Positions 16,620-25,944 of a stretch of DNA of 64,000 bases are shown here, piece after piece. Positions within the stretch are counted from its first letter, which is position 1. Every line of letters starts with the position of its first letter. The stretch covers positions 248,001 through 312,000 of the forward strand of contig NZ_JAQFIF010000005.1 of assembly GCF_029504395.1 (NCBI RefSeq). Direction: 5' to 3'. Made by a program: the position numbers and the translations under genes. The notes below the pieces were generated by a model. It had not been told where the DNA came from. It saw only the letters and a program-made list of their open reading frames with translations, and ran no database searches. Origin of the DNA: Arthrobacter sp. ES3-54. GTDB taxonomy: Bacteria; Actinomycetota; Actinomycetes; Actinomycetales; Micrococcaceae.

Positions 16620-17654
16620 ATGCAGCTCACCATTGACCTCACCGGACGCGAAGTCCTGGTCACGGGCGCGGACCACGCCGCGCGGCAGGCCGTGCGGCGC
16701 TATGAAGCGGCTGGCGCCATCGTGTTCCGCCTCAGCTCCCCGCAGGGCGACAGTGTTGACGGCCCGCTGCCCGAGCGTCCGTTCCTGGTGGCGGCAGTCG
16801 ACGACGGCCAGCCCGGCTGGGAGGCCCTCCTGGGCCGGTGCCATGCCGCCGGCATTCCGGTGGCGGCCGAGCCAGCGGCCGGCCCGGTGGGACACGTCAC
16901 GCTAGTCGGCGGCGGCCCCGGGACCGCCGAACTCCTCACCGTCGCCGCCGTGGCGGCGCTGCGGGATGCCGACGTCGTCTTCTATGACCGGCTCGCCCCG
17001 TACCAGGAACTGCCGTCCCTGACCTCGGCCGAGCTCGTGGATGTGGGCAAGAAGCCCGGCCACCACAAGGTCGGCCAGGCCGACATCGAAAAGCTCATGG
17101 TGGAAAGCGCGCTGGCCGGCAACAATGTGGTCCGCCTCAAGGGCGGGGACCCCTATGTGTTCGGCCGCGGCGGCGAGGAAGTCGCGTCCTGCGTCGCGGC
17201 CGGGGTTCCGGTCCGCGTCATCTCCGGAGTTACCAGCGCCATCTCGGTTCCGGCCGCCGCCGGCATTCCCGTCACGCACCGCGAAGTCAGCCACATGTTC
17301 ACGGTTGTTTCAGGCCATGCGCCGCTGACCGAGAACGAATTGACGCACCTTTCCGGCCTCGGCGGAACCATTGTGGTCCTGATGGGGATCGGCACCCTGC
17401 ACCACCTCGCGGCCGGACTCCGCCGGGCAGGGATGCGGGCCGATATGCCGATGGCGGTCGTCGAACGCGGCTACCGCCCCGGCCAGCGCACCACGATCGC
17501 CGAGCTGGGCACCATCACCTCCGCAGCCGCCGGCTGCAGCAACCCCGCCGTCCTGGTGATCGGGGAGGTTGTCCGGGTGGCCGAGGCCAACCGGGGCTGT
17601 GCCGAGGCCACTGCAGAGCTCGACCGACTGGCCGCATCACTGATGGAGGCGTAA
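16620..17654 (+). CDS. cobA: Uroporphyrinogen-III C-methyltransferase with degenerate N-terminal extension
   Basis: This 344-residue protein has the SUMT domain from about residue 93: GGGPGTAELLTVAAVAAL, DVVFYDRLAPY, RLKGGDPYVFGRGGEE and GVTSAISVPAAAGIPVTHR. It methylates uroporphyrinogen III to precorrin-2 on the way to siroheme for NirB. The first 90 residues (LTIDLTGREVLVTGADHAARQAV and on) resemble a shortened CysG/Met8 Rossmann domain but lack a complete dinucleotide motif and the dimerisation part. Oxidation and ferrochelation of precorrin-2 may therefore need another protein. Start ATG 16620 lies two bases after nirB. The hemD fusion follows eight bases downstream. Confidence 0.9.
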   Translation: MQLTIDLTGREVLVTGADHAARQAVRRYEAAGAIVFRLSSPQGDSVDGPLPERPFLVAAVDDGQPGWEALLGRCHAAGIPVAAEPAAGPVGHVTLVGGGPGTAELLTVAAVAALRDADVVFYDRLAPYQELPSLTSAELVDVGKKPGHHKVGQADIEKLMVESALAGNNVVRLKGGDPYVFGRGGEEVASCVAAGVPVRVISGVTSAISVPAAAGIPVTHREVSHMFTVVSGHAPLTENELTHLSGLGGTIVVLMGIGTLHHLAAGLRRAGMRADMPMAVVERGYRPGQRTTIAELGTITSAAAGCSNPAVLVIGEVVRVAEANRGCAEATAELDRLAASLMEA

Positions 17655-17662
17655 GGATTCCC

Positions 17663-18874
17663 ATGAGCGCATTGAATGCCGTCGCCGCAACCTTCCCGGA
17701 GCCCGGCGCACCCTTAACACCGTTGATCCCCTCAACGTCCGGCGCACCCGCGCCGGAAGCCGCAGACGACGCGACCGAACGGGACCTTCCTTTGGACGGT
17801 TTCCGGATCGGTGTCACCTCGCACCGCCGCTCGCAGGACCTCATCGAGGCCCTCGAGCGCCGCGGTGCCGAGGTGCTTCACGCCCCGGCTCTGAAGATCG
17901 CCCCGGTCCGGGAGGACGAGAGCCTGATCGAGGACACCCGGGCGATCATCGCCGCCCGGCCCGACCTTTGCATCGCCACCACCGCCTACGGCATGCGCCG
18001 CTGGTGCGAGGCCGCGGACACGTTTGGCATCGGAGACCAGCTGCTCGAGACCCTCTCCGCTACCCGGATGTTCGTCCGCGGGCCCAAGGCCCGCGGCGCC
18101 GTGCGTGCGGCCGGGCTTGCCGACGTCGGAATCAGCAGCGACGAAACCACCGCCACGCTCGTGGACATGCTCCTTGCCGAAGGTGTGCGGGGCAAGACAG
18201 TCGCGGTGCAGCTGCACGGCTACACCGATGTCCGCCAGCTTGAGCGCCTGCGCATGTCCGGCGCCACCGTCCTGACCGTCACCCCGTACCGCTGGGTCAA
18301 GCCCGACGGCGCCGACCGGCTGCCCAAGCTCATTGAGGCCGCGTGCAGCGGCAACCTGGATGTCCTGACCTTCACGAGCGCCCCCGCCGTGGACGCCATG
18401 TGGAGCACGGCGCACGAGATGGGCGTCTACAAACAACTCGTGGAGAGCCTGAAAACCACGGTGGCGACCGCCGTCGTCGGGCCCATCACCGCGCAGCCGC
18501 TGCTGGACGCCGGGCTGCAACCGCTGATCCCGGAACGCTTCCGGATGGGCGCCCTGATCCGGCTGGTCTGCGAGCACCTGGCGCTCAACCACGTCCGCCG
18601 GCTCGATACCGCTTCCGGCAGCATTGAGCTGCGCGGCCGCTCGCTGCGGATCAACGGCGAAGCGGTCGACATGGCACCGGCACCCCTGTTGCTGCTGCGC
18701 GCGCTCATCGGCGCCGGCGGGGCCGTGCTGTCCCGCGAAGCGCTCTCGGACCTCCTGGAACTGCGCGGTTCGGTGCATGCCCTCGACATGACCGTCAGCC
18801 GGCTGCGGTCCGCGCTGCCGGACACCCGTCTGGTGGAAACCGTGGTGAAGCGCGGCTACCGGATCCGGGTGTAA
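17663..18874 (+). CDS. Uroporphyrinogen-III synthase fused to an OmpR-type winged-helix DNA-binding domain
   Basis: Residues 45-305 form a HemD domain: GFRIGVTSHRRSQDLIEALE, then GAEVLHAPALKIAPV, an internal hinge and the LTFTSAPAVDAMW segment. Residues 313-403 form a Trans_reg_C winged helix (LRGRSLRINGEAVDMAP, LSREALSDLLE, VHALDMTVSRLRSAL, VETVVKRGYRIRV). Such fusions occur in mycobacteria and other actinobacteria beside nirBD. The enzyme would cyclise hydroxymethylbilane to uroporphyrinogen III. The extra domain suggests it also binds DNA, perhaps linking tetrapyrrole supply to transcription, or that it works only as a regulator. ATG 17663 lies eight bases after cobA. Confidence 0.85.
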   Translation: MSALNAVAATFPEPGAPLTPLIPSTSGAPAPEAADDATERDLPLDGFRIGVTSHRRSQDLIEALERRGAEVLHAPALKIAPVREDESLIEDTRAIIAARPDLCIATTAYGMRRWCEAADTFGIGDQLLETLSATRMFVRGPKARGAVRAAGLADVGISSDETTATLVDMLLAEGVRGKTVAVQLHGYTDVRQLERLRMSGATVLTVTPYRWVKPDGADRLPKLIEAACSGNLDVLTFTSAPAVDAMWSTAHEMGVYKQLVESLKTTVATAVVGPITAQPLLDAGLQPLIPERFRMGALIRLVCEHLALNHVRRLDTASGSIELRGRSLRINGEAVDMAPAPLLLLRALIGAGGAVLSREALSDLLELRGSVHALDMTVSRLRSALPDTRLVETVVKRGYRIRV

Positions 18875-18918
18875 CGGAGGCGGCAGAAAGGCAGCCCGCC
18901 CAGGTGTGACGCACGACA

Positions 18919-18932
18919 TTACCGGCCGGTAA
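18919..18932. promoter_or_regulatory. 14-bp perfect palindrome upstream of the small FAD oxidoreductase
   Basis: TTACCGGCCGGTAA is its own reverse complement and lies 127 bases before the next start codon, in a 184-base gap. It is a good candidate operator for a dimeric regulator. GTGAC at 18906 and GTAAA at 18929 give only weak agreement with a GlnR pattern. Confidence 0.45.
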
Positions 18933-19058
18933 ATACTGGCGAACAGGCAGGGCAAAAGCGGCAACACCCGGGAAACACCCCGGAAAAATCGGACGCCTAC
19001 GCTGGGGTTCATCAAGCACACCGGCCACACGATGGCCACCCAGCGAAAGGGCCTGCAC

Positions 19059-19976
19059 ATGTCCGCTCCGGCATTGTCTCCCACCTCCGGCACGTCCGCC
19101 TCGACGGCAGCCGCTCCCGGCACCGCCTCTCCGACGACAGCCACAACGGCCGCCCGGCCCAGAATCGTCATCGCCGGCGCCGGCCCGGCCGCCCAGGCCC
19201 TCGTCCGGCAGCTCACCCGGACCCCGTTTGCCGGCGCCATCACGGTCCTCAGCAACCGGGACGACGCCCCCGAGGAACTGCTGGAACTCGCCGTCCTGCC
19301 CCAGGTGTCCGTCCGCTTTGGCCAGCCGGCCAGCTACATCGACGCGGAAAACCGCCGCGTGACCACCGCCGACGGCATGGAATTCGACTACGACGAGCTC
19401 GTCATCGCCACCGGCTCGGCCCCCGCCGAGGCGCCGGTGGAAGGGGCCGCGCGGTGCCTGAGTTATTCCACGATCGACGACGCCGCCCGGCTGGGCGAGG
19501 CCGTCAAGGACGTCACCCGGGTCCTCGGCCGGCGGCCGCTGGGCATCCTGGTCGGCACGGGCTCCGCCGCCGGCCAGGCCGAGGCCGTGCTCCGGGCGCG
19601 GGGCGTCCGCCCCGTCCGCACCACCGTCCGCCCTGCCGCCGTCGTTCCCACCGTCGCCGGGTCCGTCCTGCCGGCGTCCGGCATCGTCTTCCAGGACGGC
19701 TCCAGCATGAACGGCGACCTCGTGATCCTGGCCGAGGAGCGCATCGCCCGCGACGAACTGGCCGCCACGGCCGGGCTCACCACCGCGCCGCGTGGCGGGA
19801 TTGTCATCAGCCAGGACTTCCGCACTTCCGTGCCGGGCATCTGGGCGATCGGTGACGCTGCAGCCTACGACGGCGTCCGGCTGGGACTGCTCGTGGCCTC
19901 CGGTTCGGCCGCGTCAGTGTGTGCTTCCCAGCTGCTTCAAGCCACGATGGCCCGGCCCCTGGCGGCCGCGGCCTGA
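19059..19976 (+). CDS. Small NAD(P)/FAD-dependent oxidoreductase
   Basis: This 305-residue protein has an FAD motif [14 protein letters not shown] (about residues 35-48), an [10 protein letters not shown] segment, a second nucleotide loop [16 protein letters not shown] and [13 protein letters not shown]. It ends right after the FAD domain, with no dimerisation or cluster domain, so it looks like the NirB flavin module alone. Gly/Ala/Ser/Thr-rich residues 1-33 form a disordered leader. ATG 19059 is preferred for its GAAAGG ribosome site; ATG 19032 lies upstream. Downstream of nirB-cobA-hemD it may supply electrons in nitrogen assimilation, which is inference. Confidence 0.8.
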   Translation: MSAPALSPTSGTSASTAAAPGTASPTTATTAARPRIVIAGAGPAAQALVRQLTRTPFAGAITVLSNRDDAPEELLELAVLPQVSVRFGQPASYIDAENRRVTTADGMEFDYDELVIATGSAPAEAPVEGAARCLSYSTIDDAARLGEAVKDVTRVLGRRPLGILVGTGSAAGQAEAVLRARGVRPVRTTVRPAAVVPTVAGSVLPASGIVFQDGSSMNGDLVILAEERIARDELAATAGLTTAPRGGIVISQDFRTSVPGIWAIGDAAAYDGVRLGLLVASGSAASVCASQLLQATMARPLAAAA

Positions 19977-20136
19977 GCGTGCGGGGGCGGCCCGGCCGGG
20001 GCATCCACCGGGCATGTTCCTATGGCAAGATGGTTCCCTGATAAGCCGCGCACCATGCGGCGCCGCCAGGGCCCGCAGGCCCACAAGGCCCGGGGAGGGA
20101 CCGCCGCGTCCCAGGCCCGCCACGAAAGGGACCACC

Positions 20137-20835
20137 ATGAGCCACGACGCCGCTACCGCGGGCACGCCCAACATCGCCTCCTACATCGACCACACGCTAC
20201 TCAAGCCGGAGGCCAGCGAGGCGGAGATCCTCAAGGTGTGCGCCGAGGCGGCCGAATACCATTTCAAGTCGGTCTGCGTGAACCCGGTCTGGGTCAAGAC
20301 CGTCAAGACCGCGCTCAAGGGCTCCGGCGTCCTGACGTGCTCCGTGGTCGGGTTCCCGCTGGGCGCCACGCCGAGCGACGTCAAGGCCTTCGAGGCCCGC
20401 GGCGCGGTCCTGGACGGTGCCGAAGAGGTGGACATGGTCATCAACATCGCCGCCGCCCGCGCCAATGACAAAGGGGCGCTGGTGGATGACATCGCCGCCG
20501 TCGCCGACGCCGTGCACGAGGGCGGAGCCATCCTGAAGGTCATCATCGAAACGGCCCTGCTGAGCGATGACCAGAAAGTGCTCGCGTGCGAGGCCGCGGT
20601 GGAGGCCGGGGCGGACTTCGTGAAGACCTCCACCGGCTTCAACGGCGGCGGGGCCACGGCAGAGGACGTCGCACTCATGCGCCGCACCGTCGGTCCGGAC
20701 CTTGGCGTCAAGGCCTCAGGCGGCGTGCGTTCCCTGGCCGACGCTCAGGCTATGATTGCTGCAGGTGCAACACGTATTGGCGCCAGCTCCGGCATCGCGA
20801 TCGTTAAGGGTGAACAGGGTTCATCCGCGTACTGA
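20137..20835 (+). CDS. deoC: Deoxyribose-phosphate aldolase
   Basis: This 232-residue class I aldolase splits 2-deoxyribose 5-phosphate into glyceraldehyde 3-phosphate and acetaldehyde. Visible motifs are [11 protein letters not shown] at the N-terminus, [17 protein letters not shown] and the Schiff-base lysine segment [14 protein letters not shown], with the C-terminal [20 protein letters not shown] 20137 follows GAAAGGG by six bases; the frame extends upstream but without protein character. Length is normal. Together with PNP it gives a nucleoside salvage route. Confidence 0.95.
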   Translation: MSHDAATAGTPNIASYIDHTLLKPEASEAEILKVCAEAAEYHFKSVCVNPVWVKTVKTALKGSGVLTCSVVGFPLGATPSDVKAFEARGAVLDGAEEVDMVINIAAARANDKGALVDDIAAVADAVHEGGAILKVIIETALLSDDQKVLACEAAVEAGADFVKTSTGFNGGGATAEDVALMRRTVGPDLGVKASGGVRSLADAQAMIAAGATRIGASSGIAIVKGEQGSSAY

Positions 20836-20890
20836 TCCACGCCGGCAGCGCCCACAGTTTTGAGAGCCCCCCGGGGCCGAGGAGGAACGA

Positions 20891-21115
20891 ATGTCCAGCA
20901 ATACCACCCCGTCCCGGCGCGTCGAGAACAGCCTCGGATCCAGCATCGCCCTGTTCGTGCCGATGATGGTCCTGTTCCTCGGCGCGATCTACTCGCTGGC
21001 CTTCCTGACGCTGGACAACGTCTGGCCGATGGCCGTCTGCCTGGTCCTCTTCGCCCTCTCGTTCTGGATCCCGCAGACGCTGCTGGGCCGCTCGGATTCG
21101 GCCGGCGAAAACTAG
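20891..21115 (+). CDS. Small two-helix membrane protein
   Basis: This 74-residue protein has two hydrophobic helices (residues 20-42 and 45-62) after a polar N-terminus with Ser/Thr/Arg. ATG 20891 has a strong GAGGAGGAA site. It lies 55 bases after deoC on the same strand and ends before a strong terminator, so co-transcription is likely. Function is unknown. Confidence 0.75.
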   Translation: MSSNTTPSRRVENSLGSSIALFVPMMVLFLGAIYSLAFLTLDNVWPMAVCLVLFALSFWIPQTLLGRSDSAGEN

Positions 21116-21127
21116 GCTCTCCCTTTC

Positions 21128-21172
21128 TTAAATGACTGAAGCTCCGGATACTCCGGAGCTTCAGTCATTTAA
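21128..21172. terminator. 21-bp perfect hairpin, bidirectional terminator
   Basis: Arms 21128-21148 and 21152-21172 are exact complements with a three-base loop. The ends are TTAAA and TTTAA, so each strand has a short A/T run at the stem base. It separates two convergent genes and should terminate both. Confidence 0.85.
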
Positions 21173-21200
21173 GGACCCTCAGTCATCTGGGGAGCGCAGC

Positions 21201-22031
21201 CTAGCCGGGCACCAGTGCGAACAGGCCCTTGACCAGCCCGGTGCCCAGTGCCAGGGCTGCCGGGAAGTGCGCTTTGGCCACGGCCAGGCCGGCGCCGAAC
21301 ATCCCCACCATCGCGTAGCCGCTCACCGGGATGAGGACGAACCATTCCCGCCGTGAGCCCGCCCGGCCCAGCAGCGGGATGGAGAACGCCCCGTTGGCTT
21401 TCCAGATGTTCTTGAGCAGCGGCAGTTTCCGCAGGACCTTCGGCGGCTTGATCACCAGTGGCCAGAGCAGCGGCACTCCCCCGGTGGTGATCATGTCCCC
21501 CACAATGTGCACCAGCACGCCGGTGAGCATCGAGACCGGCAGCCAGGTCCACTGGTGCGGCGCAAACCACGTCACCACTCCTGCCATGAGCAGCCCGAAG
21601 ATCCAGTTGCTGATCCAGCCGTATTTCGGAAAGAGCTTCAGTGCCTTCACCGCGATGTTGATCATGAACATGCACAGCAGGCCGGCCCCGACGGACAGCA
21701 GCCCCCACTGGGTCTGCACCTGCCACTGCCCGGCGATCGTGGCCAGCAGCACGAAGAACGCCGCGCCCAACACCGAATGTGTGCCCTGCCGGTGGCCCCC
21801 GCTGACGTTCTCAATGCCCCGCGCCACCAGGTTGGACAGCGGCGGCAGCGCGTGCGCCACTGTGCTGGCGCGGTGGTCCCAGTCGCAGACCAGCGCGGTC
21901 CCCGCCGTCGCCATGGCGCCGATCACGATTCCCGTGGGATCCAGGGGGTACCAGCCCAGCGCATACGGGCCGGTCGAGGCAATGGCTACCCACGCCGCCG
22001 CTCCCGACGCGGCGTGATGTCCTCCCATCAT
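21201..22031 (-). CDS. Membrane-bound metal-dependent hydrolase, YdjM/DUF457 type
   Basis: This 276-residue protein begins MMGGHHAASGAAAWVAI, with the paired His typical of the family. CDWDHRASTVAHALPPLS and GGHRQGTHSVLG supply further His and Asp residues in a pattern seen in YbcI/YdjM metal-dependent hydrolases. Six or so hydrophobic segments place it in the membrane. It starts four bases after the mfd stop on the same strand, so it is probably the last gene of the mfd transcript. Substrate is unknown. Confidence 0.8.
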   Translation of the reverse strand: MMGGHHAASGAAAWVAIASTGPYALGWYPLDPTGIVIGAMATAGTALVCDWDHRASTVAHALPPLSNLVARGIENVSGGHRQGTHSVLGAAFFVLLATIAGQWQVQTQWGLLSVGAGLLCMFMINIAVKALKLFPKYGWISNWIFGLLMAGVVTWFAPHQWTWLPVSMLTGVLVHIVGDMITTGGVPLLWPLVIKPPKVLRKLPLLKNIWKANGAFSIPLLGRAGSRREWFVLIPVSGYAMVGMFGAGLAVAKAHFPAALALGTGLVKGLFALVPG

Positions 22032-22035
22032 TCGC

Positions 22036-25000
22036 TTATTTCACCGCCGGTGTCGCAGATACAGCGGCATCAGCGAAGATGTTGCGGATGACGCCGTTGG
22101 CCCACTCGAGGATCTCGGCGTCCTGCAGGTCCCGGCCGCCGATCCGGGCGGTCTTGGGCTTCGGGACGAGCACGGCGTCCAGGGCCGGCTTCGCCTGCGC
22201 ACCGGGGTACATCCGGGTCAGGCGCATGAGCTTGGACTCGGGCAGCTGCGCCGGGGAGAACTTGATGAAGTTGCCCTGCAGCGCGACGTCGGACAGTCCG
22301 GCCTCGCGGGCGCCCACCCGGAACCGGGCGACGTCGATCAGGTTTGTGGCGGGCAGCGGCAGTTCGCCATAGCGGTCCACGAGCTCCGCGAGGACCTCGT
22401 CGATCGCCTCGTAGGTGATGGCGCTGGCGAGCTTGCGGTAGGCCTCCAGGCGCAGCCGCTCGCCCGGCACGTAGTCGTGCGGCAGGTGCGCGTTGACCGG
22501 CAGCTCGATCTTCATTTCGGCGGCCTTCTCCTCGGCCTCGCCCCGGTATTCGGCCACGGCCTCGCCGACCAGCCGGATGTAGAGGTCGAACCCGACGCCC
22601 TGGATGTGGCCGGACTGCTCGCCGCCGAGCAGGTTGCCGGCGCCGCGGATCTCCAGGTCCTTCATGGCCAGCTGCATGCCGGCGCCGAGCTCGTTGTGCG
22701 TCGCGACGGCCTTGAGCCGTTCCAGCGCCACCTCGCCGAGCGGCTTTTCCGAGGGGTAGAGGAAGTAGGCGTAGGCGCGTTCCCGGCCGCGGCCCACCCG
22801 TCCACGCAGCTGGTGCAGCTGGGACAGGCCGTACTTGTCCGCGCCGTCCACGATCAGGGTGTTGGCGTTGGAGATGTCCAGGCCGGTCTCGATGATGGTG
22901 GTGCAGACGAGGACGTCGAAGCGCTTTTCCCAGAAGTCCACGATGATCTGTTCCAGCCGGCTCTCGGACATCTGCCCGTGCGCCACCTCCACCCGGGCCT
23001 CCGGGACCAGTTCGCGGATTTTCGCCGCGGTGCGGTCGATCGTGGACACCCGGTTGTGGACGAAGAACACCTGGCCTTCGCGCATGAGCTCGCGGCGGAT
23101 CGCGGCGGAGGACTGCTTGTCCGTGTAGGGGCCCACGTAGGTCAGGACGGGGTGCCGTTCCTCCGGTGGGGTGGCCAGGGTGGAGGTCTCGCGGATGCCG
23201 GTCAGGGACATTTCCAGGGTCCGCGGAATCGGGGTGGCGCTCATGGCCAGGACGTCCACGTTGGTGCGCATCTTCTTGAGCGCCTCCTTGTGTTCGACGC
23301 CGAAGCGCTGCTCCTCGTCCACGATCACCAGGCCGAGGTCCTTGAAGCCGAAGTCCTTGGACAGCAGGCGGTGCGTGCCGATCACGACGTCCACGGAGCC
23401 GCTCTTGACGCCGTCGGCGGTTTCCTTGGCTTCCTTGCCGCTCTGGAAGCGGGACAGCGGCTTGACGACGAGCGGGAAACCGGAAAACCGTTCGGTGAAG
23501 GTCTCGTAGTGCTGCTGGGCGAGCAGGGTCGTGGGCACCAGCACGGCCACCTGCTTGCCGTCCTGGACGGCCTTGAACGCGGCCCGGACCGCGATCTCGG
23601 TCTTGCCGTAGCCGACGTCGCCGGAGATCAGCCGGTCCATCGGGATCTCGCGCTCCATGTCGGCCTTGACCTCGTTGATGGTGGTCAGCTGGTCCGGGGT
23701 CTCCACATACGGGAAGGCCTCCTCCAGTTCCCGCTGCCACGGGGTGTCCGGGCCGAAGGCGTAGCCGCGGGAGGCCATCCGGGCCGAGTACAGCCGGATC
23801 AGCTCGCCGGCGATCTCCTTGACCGCCCTGCGGGCCTTGGACTTGGTGCTGGCCCAGTCCGCGCCGCCCATCTTGCTCAGCGCCGGGGTGTCGCCGCCGA
23901 CGTACCGGGTGACCTGGTCCAGCTGGTCGGTGGGCACAAAGAGCCGGTCGCCCGGCGCTCCGCGCTTGGACGGGGCATATTCCAGGACCAGGTATTCGCG
24001 CACCCCGTCGCCGCCACCGGCCACGCGGCGCTGGATCAGCTCCACGAACCGGCCGATGCCGTGCTGTTCGTGCACCACGGAGTCCCCGGCCACGAGCTGG
24101 AGCGGATCCACGGCGTTCCGCCGCTTGGACGGCATCCGGCGCATGTCCTTGGTGGAACCGGCGGAGGTACGCCCCAGCAGGTCCGCCTCGGTCAGCAGCG
24201 CCAGCTTGAGCGGATCCAGGACAAAACCGCGGCCGACGGCGGCGGTGGTCACCTCGATCAGCCCGGCCTGCGGATCCGCTTCAAGGGTGTCCACCCGCGC
24301 GCAGGGAATGTCGTTGTCGTGGAAGAGTTCGGCGAGGCGCTGCGCCGGGCCGGGGCCCTCGGTGACCACGACGATCCGCCACTGGTCCCGGACGCGGGAG
24401 CCGATGAAGTCCATCATTTCCGCCACGTCGCCCTGGTAGCCGCGGGGTTCCCGGGCATGCAGGTTCAGCACGTCGACGTCGGGCAGCAGCTCTTCGTCGC
24501 TGGCCAGCGAGGTGATGGACCACCAGGAGACGCCGTGCTCCAGGGCGGCGGTGCGGGTTTCGGTCAGCGAACGGAAGCTGGCCGAATGCAGCGCCTCGGA
24601 CGCCGCGGAACTGAGATCGAGCGGTGCCGTGCCCCCGTCGGACGCCGTGGACCAGGCGGCCTCGAGGAATTCCTCGTTGGTGGCGGCGAGGTCGTGGGCC
24701 CGGGTGCGGACCTTCTCCGGCTCGATCACCACCGAGATGGAACCCGCCGGAAGCTGGTCCAGGAACGGCACCATGGCGTCCACCAGGACGGGGGCCAGCG
24801 ATTCCATGCCCTCCACGGCGATGCCGCCGGCGATCTTCTCCAGCATGTCCGCGGCGGCCGGGAGCTGGGACTTCAGGGTAGCCGCGCGGGACATGACGGA
24901 GGGCGTGATCAGGATTTCGCGGCACGGCGGGGCGTGGAGTTCGGTGGGATGGTGCAGGCCGGGCCCGGTCAGCGAGCGCTGGTCGGCGACGGCGAACCAG

Positions 25001-25722
25001 CGCATCTGGTCCACCTCGTCGCCAAAGAACTCGACCCGGATGGGGTGGTCCTCGGTGGGCGGGAAGACGTCCAGCATGCCGCCGCGGACGGCGAACTCGC
25101 CGCGGCGCGTCACCATGTCCACCCGGGCGTAGGCGGCGTCGGCGAGGCTCTTGACGACGCTGCTGAAGGGGGCCTCCTGGCCGAGCTTCAGGGTCACGGG
25201 CACCAGTTCGCCCAGGCCGGCGACGATCGGCTGGACGACGGCGCGCACGGGGGCCACCACGACGCGCAGCGCACCGGCAGTGGACGACTCGGGGTGCGTG
25301 AGCCGCCGCAGCACGGACAGCCGCCGGCCCACGGTGTCCGAGCGCGGGGAGAGCCGTTCATGCGGCAGGGTTTCCCAGCTGGGGAATTCGGCCACGGCAT
25401 CGGCCGGCAGGAAGGCGCGCAGGGCCTCGGTCAGGTCCTCGGCCTCACGGCCGGTCGCGGTGACGGCGAGGACCACGGGCACCGGACGGACGGCGCCGGC
25501 AGAGCCGGTTTCGGCGGAGCCGGCCCCGTTCGCCGCGTACGCCGTCAGTCCGTCCGCCATTTCGGCGAGCAGCGTGGACCGCATTCCGGCCGGGGCGCTG
25601 ATCTGGTAGTCCTCGCTGCGGGCGGCGAACCCGCGGGCGGCCTCGGCCTGGACCCGCGCGTAATTCCGGTCTTCGGCGAGGACACGGCGCAGACCGGTGA
25701 GAGAGGGGCCGTTGAGGCTCAT
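22036..25722 (-). CDS. mfd: Transcription-repair coupling factor Mfd
   Basis: This 1228-residue DNA translocase removes RNA polymerase stalled at lesions and recruits UvrA. The N-terminal part holds the UvrB-homology modules. The RNA polymerase-interacting domain contains VVHEQHGIGRFVEL. The RecG-like motor has Walker A GDVGYGKTEIA, DEEQRFG and HRLLSKDF-type motifs. The C-terminal TRCF domain follows RGRVGRGRERAYAYF. ATG 25722 (MSLNGPSLTGLRRVL) has AGGAG nine bases upstream; a longer upstream frame is not protein-like. An opposite-strand open frame of over 1000 codons is a GC-rich mirror and not a gene. Confidence 0.97.
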   Translation of the reverse strand: MSLNGPSLTGLRRVLAEDRNYARVQAEAARGFAARSEDYQISAPAGMRSTLLAEMADGLTAYAANGAGSAETGSAGAVRPVPVVLAVTATGREAEDLTEALRAFLPADAVAEFPSWETLPHERLSPRSDTVGRRLSVLRRLTHPESSTAGALRVVVAPVRAVVQPIVAGLGELVPVTLKLGQEAPFSSVVKSLADAAYARVDMVTRRGEFAVRGGMLDVFPPTEDHPIRVEFFGDEVDQMRWFAVADQRSLTGPGLHHPTELHAPPCREILITPSVMSRAATLKSQLPAAADMLEKIAGGIAVEGMESLAPVLVDAMVPFLDQLPAGSISVVIEPEKVRTRAHDLAATNEEFLEAAWSTASDGGTAPLDLSSAASEALHSASFRSLTETRTAALEHGVSWWSITSLASDEELLPDVDVLNLHAREPRGYQGDVAEMMDFIGSRVRDQWRIVVVTEGPGPAQRLAELFHDNDIPCARVDTLEADPQAGLIEVTTAAVGRGFVLDPLKLALLTEADLLGRTSAGSTKDMRRMPSKRRNAVDPLQLVAGDSVVHEQHGIGRFVELIQRRVAGGGDGVREYLVLEYAPSKRGAPGDRLFVPTDQLDQVTRYVGGDTPALSKMGGADWASTKSKARRAVKEIAGELIRLYSARMASRGYAFGPDTPWQRELEEAFPYVETPDQLTTINEVKADMEREIPMDRLISGDVGYGKTEIAVRAAFKAVQDGKQVAVLVPTTLLAQQHYETFTERFSGFPLVVKPLSRFQSGKEAKETADGVKSGSVDVVIGTHRLLSKDFGFKDLGLVIVDEEQRFGVEHKEALKKMRTNVDVLAMSATPIPRTLEMSLTGIRETSTLATPPEERHPVLTYVGPYTDKQSSAAIRRELMREGQVFFVHNRVSTIDRTAAKIRELVPEARVEVAHGQMSESRLEQIIVDFWEKRFDVLVCTTIIETGLDISNANTLIVDGADKYGLSQLHQLRGRVGRGRERAYAYFLYPSEKPLGEVALERLKAVATHNELGAGMQLAMKDLEIRGAGNLLGGEQSGHIQGVGFDLYIRLVGEAVAEYRGEAEEKAAEMKIELPVNAHLPHDYVPGERLRLEAYRKLASAITYEAIDEVLAELVDRYGELPLPATNLIDVARFRVGAREAGLSDVALQGNFIKFSPAQLPESKLMRLTRMYPGAQAKPALDAVLVPKPKTARIGGRDLQDAEILEWANGVIRNIFADAAVSATPAVK

Positions 25723-25759
25723 AGCTGTTGCTCCTGATGTGATCACGGGGTGCAGGCAA

Positions 25760-25780
25760 CACGAATAGCCGAAATTCGTG
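25760..25780. promoter_or_regulatory. Inverted repeat upstream of mfd
   Basis: CACGAAT (25760-25766) and ATTCGTG (25774-25780) are complements with a seven-base spacer, about 40 bases upstream of the mfd start in the gap to the divergent SDR gene. It may be an operator for either gene. The arms are short, so chance remains possible. Confidence 0.3.
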
Positions 25781-25944
25781 AGAATCCCGGGTCCTCCAAG
25801 CCTACCGCGGAGGCCACGGCCGGGCCGACGGGGCTGGACCGGCGGGGCTAGGCTGGCAAGAGGAGCGGGGGCCCATCCGAAGTGGCCTGGGCACCGAATG
25901 GCTTGGTAGGCCACCCGCCAACTGCTGGCTGACAAGGAGTCACC

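Noticed and set aside
22477..25737. A plus-strand open frame of over 1000 codons opposite mfd
   Set aside because: It mirrors mfd in a GC-rich genome, is rich in His/Gly/Arg/Asp without domains, and mfd on the other strand is certain.
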